Shown piece by piece: positions 1-7,064 of a DNA stretch of 64,000 bases. Position 1 is the first letter of the stretch. Each line of letters opens with the position of its first letter. The stretch is from an uncultured Amylibacter sp. Lineage in GTDB: Bacteria; Pseudomonadota; Alphaproteobacteria; Rhodobacterales; Rhodobacteraceae. The translations under genes were made by a program, and so were the position numbers. The stretch spans positions 434,001 to 498,000 of the forward strand of contig CANMGS010000001.1 in NCBI GenBank assembly GCA_947497475.1. Reading direction: 5' to 3'. The notes below the pieces were generated by a model. That model saw only the letters and a list, made by a program, of their open reading frames with translations. It did no database searches and was not told the DNA's origin.

Positions 1-359
1 TCTTCCGCATTATCTTCACGCACAACTAAACTTTTTAGAATATATAATTCTGGACGTAGCTCTTTTAGTCTTTTCATTTCTGCGATTTCTACATCGCCAT
101 GTAATTGAACTGCTTTAACACCAAGCTCATTACAAAACATGCTCACATCTTCAGCTTTCGTGAGATAGCTAATTAAAACACCAGCATGTTTTTGAGGAAG
201 ATTCGAGATAATTTGTGTGGCCGCTTCTTCGCTGATATCATCTTTACCAGATGGCAAGCGCAGGGGGAAACCCAGCCAATCCACGTTCTCTTTTATAAGC
301 ATATCTGCTTCTGCTGCATCAATAATACCCGCAACTTGTATAATATTTTCCATCTTCAT
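1..359 (-). CDS. TrpF-like (phosphoribosylanthranilate isomerase fold) protein, truncated by window edge
   Basis: The 3' part lies outside the window, so only 119 residues from ATG at 359 are visible. The N-terminal half of a TrpF-type TIM barrel is recognisable: a beta-1 segment QVAGI (residues 8-12), a WLGFPLRLPSGKDDIS stretch matching the family's LGF...SPR..S region, and VQLHG. In true phosphoribosylanthranilate isomerase beta-1 reads KICGI and its Cys is the general base. Here that position is Ala10 (codon 330-332). The protein therefore belongs to the fold family but probably does not catalyse the tryptophan step. No trp genes are seen beside it. A divergent paralogue with an unknown substrate is the best description. 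Confidence 0.6.
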   Translation of the reverse strand, partial: MKMENIIQVAGIIDAAEADMLIKENVDWLGFPLRLPSGKDDISEEAATQIISNLPQKHAGVLISYLTKAEDVSMFCNELGVKAVQLHGDVEIAEMKRLKELRPELYILKSLVVREDNAE

Positions 360-656
360 TCCTTTTCGCTATAGCGCGCCATATAGTTTTACGAAAATAG
401 TCGTAACACATTGAAAAAATAAGTTTAATTATTAGCCGTTAGGCCTAAGCGATTCATCATCGCTTAAAGGTAGAGTGCCTAATTATTTTTATTTTCACAC
501 CTGTAAGATGTTACAGGTTCTTGGCATCAGCCCAGTCTTCTGTGTGAAGTTGGCGAATTTACGCCGACCTGGATTTTGTAAATAATCATTTTCCACAGTT
601 GTTCATTGCTTGAAAATGACATTTTTCAACTTCAAGGGGTTTAGAATTTATATGAA
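360..656. other. Intergenic region with several hairpins, no gene seen
   Basis: No convincing ORF lies here. The stretch holds a perfect 10-bp palindrome TTAGGCCTAA (439-448), a stem taagcgat/atcgctta with a 5-nt loop (446-466), a stem acctgtaa/ttacaggt with a 4-nt loop (499-518), flanking arms ttcacac/gtgtgaa (495-501 and 542-548) and an AT-rich hairpin (611-628). It separates two minus-strand genes, so it should carry the TrpF-like gene's promoter and the end of the MarR transcript. A small structured RNA is possible but not shown. Confidence 0.4.
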
Positions 657-1175
657 TTATGTATTGAGCTTTTGTAATAACTTTTGCAGCTGAGCACGTT
701 CTAGCGTTGATAATTTCTTCAAAGCATCTTTCTCTGTTGCAACATGCGAAGAGACAAGTTCATCTACAAGGTCAAAGCCTTTTTGTGTTAAACTAATTTT
801 CAAACCACGACGATCATTTGCATCTTGAGTTCGTTCAACAAGACCTTTTTCTTCTAACCTGTCCAACCGGTTGGTCATTGCAGATGTCGAACGCATCATT
901 TCCTTGCTCAACTCTGACGGTGAAAGCGTTTGCCTGTAGCCTTGCCTTCGGAGTGTCAGCATGACATCACCTGCAGCAAGATCCAAATCAAACCGCTTCA
1001 TGTTATCTGCTACTGCAGCTTTTATAGATCGCCCTGCTTTCCAAATCTCACCACATAAAGACATTATGGATGCGTCTACATCTGGGCGCTCACGTTTCCA
1101 TTGGCCTGATATCTTATTTAAAGTGGTTTTTTTTTGCTCATTTGAAGTCGCACGAGAAGTCGTCTCTTGACACAT
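657..1175 (-). CDS. MarR family winged-helix transcriptional regulator
   Basis: A 172-residue MarR-type repressor or activator. The winged helix covers roughly residues 65-135: LSPSELSKEMMRSTSAMTN is the helix-turn-helix, and the DxRR-type wing appears as DANDRRGLKISLT (118-130). The start is ATG at 1175 because an AGGTGG Shine-Dalgarno lies 4 nt upstream; an in-frame ATG at 1244 exists but would run through a direct-repeat region that looks regulatory. The N-terminal 35 residues are polar and longer than in typical MarR proteins. The effector and targets are unknown. Three 15-nt-spaced repeats upstream are candidate operators for autoregulation. Confidence 0.88.
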   Translation of the reverse strand: MCQETTSRATSNEQKKTTLNKISGQWKRERPDVDASIMSLCGEIWKAGRSIKAAVADNMKRFDLDLAAGDVMLTLRRQGYRQTLSPSELSKEMMRSTSAMTNRLDRLEEKGLVERTQDANDRRGLKISLTQKGFDLVDELVSSHVATEKDALKKLSTLERAQLQKLLQKLNT

Positions 1176-1202
1176 ATTTCCACCTATAATATTTTGACGT
1201 GG

Positions 1203-1239
1203 TAATACTTTATACCGTAATACTTCACATCGTAATTTT
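1203..1239. promoter_or_regulatory. Three direct repeats with 15-nt period upstream of the MarR gene
   Basis: The words taatactt (1203), taatactt (1218) and taattttt-like taatttt (1233) recur at exactly 15-nt spacing, each preceded by g or cg. They lie 28-65 nt upstream of the MarR start codon, in the gap shared with the divergent LuxR-type gene. An array of direct repeats here fits an operator or promoter-proximal binding site. The binding protein is not known; MarR proteins usually prefer inverted repeats, so another regulator is possible. Confidence 0.4.
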
Positions 1240-1377
1240 AACATAACTAGATTTAATATTTTAGTCTAGAGGAATGCGAAAACCAAATGAATTTCTGAAA
1301 GACCAATTGACCTTACATTTCTATTTTTATTCTCTGAAACCAATGTGTTTCAGTCTATTTCATGACTGGGAAGCAAA

Positions 1378-2106
1378 ATGAAAACTGGTGATTTCGAAGA
1401 TATTATTACCCAAACCCGCAATGCGTTATCTATGGTAGATATTGAAGCAATTCTTGAATGTATAAAAATACAATATGCTTTGTCAGGAATAGCATATTGC
1501 GGATCAAACTTTGACCAAATCCAAGATGAGAAAGCTTTATTAGTAAGCACGTGTCCGTTAAAATCAATGACACAACATATTAAGCCCCAGTTTTTTTGGG
1601 ATGATCCAGTTTTACAGCAAAGTTTTGAATCCTTTCTTCCATTAGATTGGCATACAATAGACAATAAAGACTCCAAAATAATTGATTATTTCCGCTACCA
1701 AGTCGAAAACCGTTCTAGCATGCAAGGCATGTCATTCTGTTTGCGCGGCTGTGGAAGTGAAAAGGGGGCTCTTTTGGTAGCATCTTATTGTGAATATAAT
1801 TACTGGATTTCAATATCACAAAAGATGGCAAGCCATTTTCAATTGATATGCTATTATTTACACGATCGAATTCAAAAAATAAAGGAAGCATCATCTCCAA
1901 AAATAACCATAACAAAGCGCGAAAATGAATGTTTATATTGGGCTAGCCTTGGAAAGACCGCTGGGGAGACGGCTTGTATATTAGGCATCTCAGAAAGAAC
2001 TGTTCGTTTCCACCTTAATGCGTCTAAACAAAAATTAAATGCTACAAATATCACTCATGCAATATCTACTGCTATCAAACAAAATTTAGTTTCAAATATT
2101 TGGTAA
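1378..2106 (+). CDS. LuxR-type regulator (orphan/solo), autoinducer-binding-like N-terminus plus LuxR HTH
   Basis: A 242-residue protein with the two-domain layout of quorum-sensing LuxR proteins. Residues 177-236 form a LuxR helix-turn-helix (TKRENECLYWASLGKT, then LGISERTVRFHL). The N-terminal half carries the WDDP and DWHT words that match the conserved Asp-Pro and Trp of the acyl-homoserine-lactone pocket. By ungapped alignment from the DP pair, the positions of the pocket Trp and Tyr in TraR are Ser64 and His68 here, so the ligand may differ or be absent. No luxI homologue lies nearby. The gene is divergent from marR. It is probably a LuxR solo; its target is unknown. Confidence 0.8.
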   Translation: MKTGDFEDIITQTRNALSMVDIEAILECIKIQYALSGIAYCGSNFDQIQDEKALLVSTCPLKSMTQHIKPQFFWDDPVLQQSFESFLPLDWHTIDNKDSKIIDYFRYQVENRSSMQGMSFCLRGCGSEKGALLVASYCEYNYWISISQKMASHFQLICYYLHDRIQKIKEASSPKITITKRENECLYWASLGKTAGETACILGISERTVRFHLNASKQKLNATNITHAISTAIKQNLVSNIW

Positions 2107-2608
2107 GGCCTACCATCTATATATCCTATAAATTTTAACAGGCTGCATAGCCCCATTTTTATTTACTATTGCAACCTGTAATAGAAAATACGCTCACTAC
2201 AGTGCTCATATAGCTGCCCTGTAAATGGCTATAGGAAGCGCAAGATAATCCGCGTGTGGGGAGTTCAAGTCCCTCTCCCGCTGCCAAAGTCTTTTCATAA
2301 AATCAGTGATTTATTTTACCCGGCCTAGCATTCGCTTGGGTAAGGTTAATGTTGAATTCAATAAAGACGATCTTGTTCCAGTCGCTATTGAGACCCCAGT
2401 AAGGATATACCGCAAAGTACCCCACATTAATACTTAATCATCCGAAATGTACCTACCTACATCCTACTTCGACCAACTTAAAGCTCACTTAAATCGAGTA
2501 ATTTTACTGGCCTAAAAATTAATCCAATTAAAAAAGTCAGGTATTGCATTTATTAACTTTACTGCTATGAAATGACCAATACCCGAATCTTTTAGTCAGA
2601 TTTAACCT
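2107..2608. other. 502-bp intergenic region containing a tRNA 3'-end remnant
   Basis: No confident gene is seen. The stretch holds a tRNA-like 3' half (2244-2286, listed separately) and an imperfect hairpin tatagc/gctata at 2209-2232. An open frame without a good start runs directly behind the CCA end (2291-2437, about 48 codons) and has no recognisable product. The last 100 bp should contain the hemP promoter, but I saw no TGA-N9-TCA iron operator there. The layout resembles the scar of an element that once integrated at a tRNA gene. Confidence 0.4.
2244..2286 (+). pseudogene. tRNA 3'-half remnant (most like elongator tRNA-Met)
   Basis: The sequence reads ATAATCCGCGTG, then a T arm with GTTCAAGTC, then an acceptor 3' strand tcccgct followed by GCCA at 2283-2286. 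This matches the 3' half of an alphaproteobacterial tRNA, most similar from memory to elongator tRNA-Met. The complementary 5' acceptor strand (agcggga), D arm and 5' anticodon strand are missing upstream, and the T stem has one A-C mismatch. It is therefore not a functional tRNA. Integrases commonly recombine at tRNA 3' ends and leave such copies, so this may be an attachment-site scar. Confidence 0.5.
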
Positions 2609-2797
2609 GTGGGAAATATCGTGGATGAACTTGCGACCATAGAACTTGATGAATATCAAAAAGAAGAGTTAGAAAATCTTCCAACTTATGACGTTGAAGA
2701 TATTCTTGGACGTACGAATATTGCGCGTCTTGTTTTTGGTTCACAAGTTTACTTCCTCCGTAGAACCCGACAAAACAAGTTGTTACTTACAAAATGA
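2609..2797 (+). CDS. hemP: HemP family hemin uptake protein
   Basis: A 62-residue protein whose C-terminal 35 residues fit HemP: DVEDILGRTNIARLVFG is the approach, and YFLRRTRQNKLLLTK matches the family's Y.LR.TR.gKLiLTK ending. HemP proteins are small cytoplasmic factors linked to heme/iron uptake genes; their biochemical role is still unclear. The start is GTG at 2609; a second in-frame GTG at 2621 is an alternative. The next gene begins inside the last codons (ATGA overlap at 2794), so the two are translationally coupled, and an imelysin gene follows. This places hemP at the head of an iron/heme acquisition operon. Confidence 0.82.
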   Translation: MGNIVDELATIELDEYQKEELENLPTYDVEDILGRTNIARLVFGSQVYFLRRTRQNKLLLTK

Positions 2798-3273
2798 TAT
2801 CACATTCAAAATCCAGAGGCGCTGCCCCTATTGGATACATAGACGAATTGCCACCATTAGAGATGACTTCGATTGTCTATCTGCGGATGTGGTGCGGTGG
2901 TGGCGCATCCCGTGAGCAGGTTCGCGATGACTTTATCCTAGCATTCGGCCAGTCCGTTGGTTCAATGCACAGCGCAACCTTTTCATCTTTCATGTTATTA
3001 CTCATCCATAAAGCTCGCCGTAAAATCATGCGTCATCAGACACATTGTCAGTGTTATGGTGGCGATGAAAGTGCTGTAGCAAACATGATTGCAGCCGCAG
3101 CAGCGGGCGACACGGAGGACGCACTTTTATTAGCGTCACACTTAATGCCATCAGAGGCAGCACCAGAGCTCGTAAATTCTGCTGAGGAAATCGGTTTGGC
3201 ATTCGATCACATGCTTGGACAAATGCATATGAAACTCATGCCAACACACAAAACACCGAAATCAAAACACTAA
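2794..3273 (+). CDS. Conserved small protein of the hemP-imelysin operon, function unknown
   Basis: A 159-residue protein without signal peptide or clear membrane segment. I do not recognise a named domain. Visible features are a hydrophobic helix around residues 55-72, then RRKIMRHQTHCQCYGGDE with a CxC pair at 85-87, an Ala-rich acidic helix (92-118) and a C-terminal Met/His-rich tail (HMLGQMHMKLMPTH). Cys, His and Met together suggest heme or metal handling, but that is inference. It overlaps hemP by 4 nt and precedes imelysin by 20 nt, so it very likely works with them. The compact operon position argues that it is a real gene. Confidence 0.7.
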   Translation: MISHSKSRGAAPIGYIDELPPLEMTSIVYLRMWCGGGASREQVRDDFILAFGQSVGSMHSATFSSFMLLLIHKARRKIMRHQTHCQCYGGDESAVANMIAAAAAGDTEDALLLASHLMPSEAAPELVNSAEEIGLAFDHMLGQMHMKLMPTHKTPKSKH

Positions 3274-3293
3274 ACTCCCAAAAAGGATATCAT

Positions 3294-4550
3294 ATGAAAA
3301 CCCTAGTTATTGGTCTTATGACGACAGCATTAACAGCAGTTCCTGCATTGGCAGATAAAACTGCTGTATTGGATAACTATTCAAACATTGCTGCTGCAAA
3401 ATTTGAAGACAGCCTTTTAACGGCTAAAGCATTGCAAGCGGCAGTGGATGCTTTGATCACATCACCATCTGCGGAAACATTAGAGACGGCTAAAACAGCA
3501 TGGTTAGCATCACGTGTGCCATACCAGCAAACAGAGGTATACCGTTTCGGCAATGCAATCGTTGATGATTGGGAAGGTAAAGTAAATGCATGGCCATTGG
3601 ACGAAGGTCTGATCGACTATGTTGATGCTGACTATGGCGGAGCAACAGATGAAAACGCTTATGCTGTTTTGAATGTTATCGCGAACCCAAAAATCACATT
3701 GTCAGGTAAAGACATTGATGCCTCTGTCATTACACCTGCATTGCTAGAAGGTGCATTGCATGAAGCTGATGAAGTGGAAAGCAATGTAGCAACGGGCTAT
3801 CACGCAATTGAATTTCTTCTTTGGGGTCAAGATTTGAATGGTCACGGCGAAGGCGCTGGTAACCGCCCATGGAGCGATTATGCATCAGGCGACACTTGTA
3901 CAAATAACAACTGTGATCGTCGTGGTGAGTATTTGAAAGCAGCTACAGATCTGTTGGTTTCTGATTTGGAATGGATGACTGCACAATGGCAAGATGGCGG
4001 TGCAGCGCGTGCCGAAGTCTTGAAAAACGAAGGCGCTGGTATTTCAGCAATGCTGACTGGTATGGGTTCTCTTTCATATGGCGAACAAGCTGGCGAACGT
4101 ATGAAGCTTGGCCTGTTGTTGAATGATCCAGAAGAAGAGCATGATTGTTTTTCTGACAATACGCACAACAGCCATTTTTATGACGGCTTAGGTGTGCAGA
4201 ATGTTTATTTGGGCACTTATACACGTGTAGATGGAACAGTTGTTTCAGGTGCTTCATTGTCCGAGCTTGTTGCTGCGGTTGACGCAGAATTAGACAATGT
4301 TCTTAAAGCTGAATTGGTCGCTACTATGACTGAATTGGGCGATATCAAAACAGCTGCAGATAATGGCTTTGCTTACGATCAGATGCTGGAACGTGGCAAG
4401 AAAAAAGGTGAAGCGCTTATTACAGATGCCGTAAACGCTTTGGTTACTCAAACAAAATCTATTGAACGTGTGACAAATGTGCTTGGCTTAGAAAAAATTT
4501 CATTTGAAGGCTCTGATAGTCTGGACAATCCAAACGCAGTGTTTCAATAA
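3294..4550 (+). CDS. Imelysin family (M75) periplasmic iron-regulated protein
   Basis: A 418-residue exported protein with a signal peptide ending near ALA (residues 18-20). The imelysin signature GxHxxE is intact as GYHAIEF (168-174), followed by LLWGQDLNGHG. A second conserved part is rich in helices (260-400). Imelysins such as IrpA/ICMP are iron-regulated periplasmic or outer-membrane-associated proteins; the proposed peptidase activity is doubtful for most members and iron or heme binding is favoured. A CxxxxxC pair (TCTNNNCDRR) is also visible. It sits 20 nt behind the CxC protein and 62 nt ahead of a porin-like gene, forming an uptake operon. Confidence 0.9.
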   Translation: MKTLVIGLMTTALTAVPALADKTAVLDNYSNIAAAKFEDSLLTAKALQAAVDALITSPSAETLETAKTAWLASRVPYQQTEVYRFGNAIVDDWEGKVNAWPLDEGLIDYVDADYGGATDENAYAVLNVIANPKITLSGKDIDASVITPALLEGALHEADEVESNVATGYHAIEFLLWGQDLNGHGEGAGNRPWSDYASGDTCTNNNCDRRGEYLKAATDLLVSDLEWMTAQWQDGGAARAEVLKNEGAGISAMLTGMGSLSYGEQAGERMKLGLLLNDPEEEHDCFSDNTHNSHFYDGLGVQNVYLGTYTRVDGTVVSGASLSELVAAVDAELDNVLKAELVATMTELGDIKTAADNGFAYDQMLERGKKKGEALITDAVNALVTQTKSIERVTNVLGLEKISFEGSDSLDNPNAVFQ

Positions 4551-4612
4551 GACTGTTACGTTATAACATAACATTTATAAGCTGCTTGCTTATTAAAAAA
4601 CGAGGACAAAAA

Positions 4613-5638
4613 ATGACTAAATTAACAGGTGCGCTTGCCGCAACTGCGCTGGTTTCGGCTGGGCAGCTGGCCTATGCAGAGGGCAGCTCTGGCTTTACAG
4701 TAGACTTGGAAATTGAAACCGCTGCTATTTCAACATTCTCTGCTGACGACCCAGCGGCAGAATTTACAGACGTTAATGCCGAAGTTACATTGGTTGCTGA
4801 AGTAGAATTGGGTTGGGGATTTTCTGCTTTCACAGAAATTCTATTTGAAACAGTAGAAGACCCAACAGACGATGTCTTCTTTGACAACCATGGTTTGTTC
4901 GTTAGCGAAATCGGTCTTGCGTATTCAAATGATCACTTCTCTGTTGCTGCTGGTAAAATCAGCCCAGCATTTGGTTTGGCTTGGGATGCGGCCCCTGGTT
5001 ACTTTGGTGCCGATCTTGCCGAAGATTATGAATTAGGCGATTCAATTGGTGCAGCCGTAGAAGTGCCGTTTAATCTTGCTGGTGGCGAGCATTCTGTATC
5101 TGCTGCTGTATTCTATTTGGATACAACTCTATTGAGCCGCTCAACAATCACGAAGCGTGGTCGCACAACTACAGATGATGGTGGTGCTGGTAATACAGAA
5201 AAGTTGGATAACTTTGCAGTGCAATTCGCAGGTGCTTTTGGCGACACAGAATACAACCTAAGCTTCCGTCAATTGTCAGCTGGTGTAGGCGATGTCGATG
5301 ATGACAGAGGTGTTTCATTGGGTCTGCAACACGCTTTTGGTGACTTTACACTTCTAGGTGAAATTGCAAGTTTTGATAACTTTAATGGTACAGCTGATGA
5401 CGTGACATATGGCACATTGGGCGGATCATACGCTTTGGATAAATGGACATTCTCTGCTAGCTACACAGCGCGTAACGGCGTTGCAGATGCAGATGATTAT
5501 CTTGCGTCTATTGGTGTTGATTACGACTTTGGTAATGATCTTGTAGCATCATTTGGCCTAAACCAATTTGAAGAGGCAGATCAGAAATCAAATTCAGTGG
5601 CACTGTCTTTGTATAAGGCATTCTCTTTCGGAGGATAA
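4613..5638 (+). CDS. Porin-like outer membrane beta-barrel protein
   Basis: The likely start is ATG at 4613 behind a GAGGACA ribosome site, giving 341 residues; an upstream in-frame ATG at 4586 would only lengthen the signal sequence. Residues 1-22 form a signal peptide ending in AYA. The mature part is acidic, Gly-rich and built of alternating hydrophobic strands (for example FTLLGEIASF, WTFSASYTARNG, SVALSLYKAF), as expected of a roughly 16-strand barrel. It ends in FGG rather than in terminal Phe. It follows the imelysin gene and precedes a strong terminator, so it may be the outer-membrane partner of that iron/heme module. The substrate cannot be read from the sequence. Confidence 0.72.
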   Translation: MTKLTGALAATALVSAGQLAYAEGSSGFTVDLEIETAAISTFSADDPAAEFTDVNAEVTLVAEVELGWGFSAFTEILFETVEDPTDDVFFDNHGLFVSEIGLAYSNDHFSVAAGKISPAFGLAWDAAPGYFGADLAEDYELGDSIGAAVEVPFNLAGGEHSVSAAVFYLDTTLLSRSTITKRGRTTTDDGGAGNTEKLDNFAVQFAGAFGDTEYNLSFRQLSAGVGDVDDDRGVSLGLQHAFGDFTLLGEIASFDNFNGTADDVTYGTLGGSYALDKWTFSASYTARNGVADADDYLASIGVDYDFGNDLVASFGLNQFEEADQKSNSVALSLYKAFSFGG

Positions 5639-5650
5639 TCCCAACCTTAT

Positions 5651-5681
5651 GTGCGGCAGGGTTGCACCTTGCCGCACTTTT
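5651..5681 (+). terminator. Rho-independent terminator of the hemP-imelysin-porin operon
   Basis: Stem gtgcggca (5651-5658) pairs with tgccgcac (5670-5677). The stem can extend inward by gggt/acct with one wobble, and a TTTT tract follows (5678-5681). It lies 13 nt behind the porin stop codon. Confidence 0.85.
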
Positions 5682-5739
5682 CAAAACCTTTTACGCAAGT
5701 TAAATCACATTTAGTGAACGCAACCAGCGGATAGATAAA

Positions 5740-5994
5740 ATGGCAAAAATTCCATCACCATGTGTTGATGTTTGCAAATACAAGCGCCAAGGACATTGCA
5801 TCGCTTGCTCTATGACCAAAGCGCAAAAATCACTTTTCAAAGAACTGAAAAAACCAAAACACCAACAGGCCTATATTGACATGTTGGTGCTTCAACAGGA
5901 ACGTTTAGGCAAATATGAACATTGGCTTGAAGCCTATGCCAAAAAATGCCGTAAGAAAGGCGTAAAGAACCCTTTATCCAAGATGGGATCTTAG
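5740..5994 (+). CDS. DUF1289 domain protein (Fe-S-like Cys motif)
   Basis: An 84-residue protein starting SPCVDVC, with further Cys in GHCIACSMT (residues 24-32). The SPC.dvC...g.C.gC pattern is the hallmark of DUF1289, a small family of unknown function whose four cysteines suggest a bound metal or iron-sulfur centre. The C-terminus is basic (KKCRKKGVKN). It stands alone between the porin terminator and dps. Its last 21 bases overlap the 3' end of the convergent dps gene. A metal-binding role is inference. Confidence 0.85.
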   Translation: MAKIPSPCVDVCKYKRQGHCIACSMTKAQKSLFKELKKPKHQQAYIDMLVLQQERLGKYEHWLEAYAKKCRKKGVKNPLSKMGS

Positions 5995-6444
5995 GAACCA
6001 CGCAAACTTTTCATGCGTTTGGCCACGTGCAATACATAGATCTTCTGTAAGGGTATCCCCAGCTTCTGCCGCAAGCTCGCCTGCACCAGCAATTGTTGCT
6101 GCAAGTGTCTCTTGCGCTTCGAGCATCATCTGAATCATTTCTTTATCAGATGCTTTGCCTTCAAATTCTGAAACTTTTGAACGTTTGATCATGCCAGCCA
6201 AAGTGCCTTCCGCATGCACGTTAAGTGCCTTCACACGTTCGGCCAAATCGTCTTGGGCAACGAAATGGTCTTCGTACATTTTTTGGAATAGATCATGTAA
6301 TGGGCCAAAAGCCATTCCAGTTACATTCCAGTGGAAATTTTGTGCCAGCATTGTTGTCACTGCAGTTTCTGCAACACACTGATTTAAAGCATCTGCAATT
6401 GCTTCTTTTTGGGATGGGGCAAGGTTTGCCGCTGTCTGGGTCAT
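5974..6444 (-). CDS. dps: Dps/ferritin-like DNA-protecting iron storage protein
   Basis: A 156-residue Dps family member, which oxidises and stores iron in a dodecamer and protects DNA. The intersubunit ferroxidase ligands are visible: His38 in NFHWNVTG, His50 in PLHDLF, Asp65 and Glu69 in DDLAERV, spaced as in E. coli Dps (H51/H63/D78/E82). I chose ATG at 6444 (MTQTAANLAP) over an upstream in-frame ATG at 6480 because the family begins there. A perfect Irr-type iron box lies 92-108 nt upstream, so expression should respond to iron. The 3' end overlaps the convergent DUF1289 gene. Confidence 0.93.
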   Translation of the reverse strand: MTQTAANLAPSQKEAIADALNQCVAETAVTTMLAQNFHWNVTGMAFGPLHDLFQKMYEDHFVAQDDLAERVKALNVHAEGTLAGMIKRSKVSEFEGKASDKEMIQMMLEAQETLAATIAGAGELAAEAGDTLTEDLCIARGQTHEKFAWFLRSHLG

Positions 6445-6535
6445 TACAATCTCTTTCGCTAATGGGCGGGTGGCTTGCAATTAGGCTGGCTTCCCTAACA
6501 TCAATATAAGCAAGGAAAAGCAGTTGTCCAGAATT

Positions 6536-6552
6536 TTTAGAATGATTCTAAA
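6536..6552. promoter_or_regulatory. Irr box / iron control element (ICE) upstream of dps
   Basis: TTTAGAA-TGA-TTCTAAA is a perfect palindrome with 3-nt centre, matching the ICE consensus TTTAGAA-N3-TTCTAAA bound by Irr in alphaproteobacteria. It lies about 90 nt upstream of the dps start and overlaps the stop codon of the upstream minus-strand gene. Irr usually represses iron storage genes when iron is low, which fits dps. Confidence 0.75.
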
Positions 6553-6976
6553 TTTGAGTGATTTGCTCGGATACATTACCGATTAAAAACGTGATCGATC
6601 TGCGGTAAGGCTGTGCAATACGGCTTTGAACCAAGAACCTTACAGACGCTTTATCATTATGTTTTGCACGCATTAAAGCACGTAAAAGCCATGTTTCATC
6701 GAACGAATAATCCTTTGAATTCGGCGTGTAAAAAACGGGCGAGCGATTAAGCCCCTGTTTCATAGTACGCAACAGAGCATCGGCAAAATGCTCTGCCATT
6801 GCCTCGTCATCGCGGATCAACAAACGGCACGCTTCAAAAATATCGACATGCGCAGAACTGCGGCACCGCATAGATAACATACGTAGCTTGTTCAGAAACT
6901 GGATGGCTTCTGCTGAAAACGGCGTTTGCGTTATTTCACGATCTTCGACCGGGGTATATTTCAGAACTGCTGACAT
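6548..6976 (-). CDS. Conserved hypothetical protein, 142 residues
   Basis: I do not recognise a named domain. The protein is soluble and mostly helical, with no signal peptide, and is rich in Arg and Ala. Notable words are RMLSMRCRSSAHVDIFEACR (residues 32-51), FADALLRTMKQGLNRSPVFY and ETWLLRALMRAKHNDKASVRF; the C-terminal part RSITFLIGNVSEQ is hydrophobic. The order and compactness are those of small alphaproteobacterial helper proteins, but no function can be given. It ends inside the Irr box that controls dps, is on the same strand as dps, and is divergent from the di-heme oxidoreductase gene. Confidence 0.7.
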   Translation of the reverse strand: MSAVLKYTPVEDREITQTPFSAEAIQFLNKLRMLSMRCRSSAHVDIFEACRLLIRDDEAMAEHFADALLRTMKQGLNRSPVFYTPNSKDYSFDETWLLRALMRAKHNDKASVRFLVQSRIAQPYRRSITFLIGNVSEQITQI

Positions 6977-7020
6977 GTTTTCGGTCCATGCTACCTTTTG
7001 ACGACTCGTAAAAATTCATT

Positions 7021-7039
7021 CCTGACTGTATTTATCAGG
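7021..7039. promoter_or_regulatory. RirA-type iron-responsive operator (TGA-N9-TCA)
   Basis: ccTGActgtatttaTCAgg matches the TGA-N9-TCA iron-responsive operator with two extra base pairs of symmetry on each side. It lies 26-44 nt upstream of the di-heme oxidoreductase start, where binding would block transcription when iron is sufficient. The motif is short, so chance occurrence is possible; the iron-related neighbours support it. Confidence 0.55.
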
Positions 7040-7064
7040 TAATCCAATAGAATCAAGACTTGCC

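Noticed and set aside
1176-1244. Longer MarR start at 1244
   Set aside because: AGGTGG lies at proper distance from ATG 1175, and the extension only translates 15-nt repeats.
2200-2290. Complete tRNA gene
   Set aside because: Only the 3' half is present; no 5' acceptor strand, D arm or complete anticodon arm can be drawn, and the T stem has a mismatch.
2500-2608. RirA or Irr box upstream of hemP
   Set aside because: I looked for TGA-N9-TCA and TTTAGAA-N3-TTCTAAA and found neither, although regulation by iron is likely from context.
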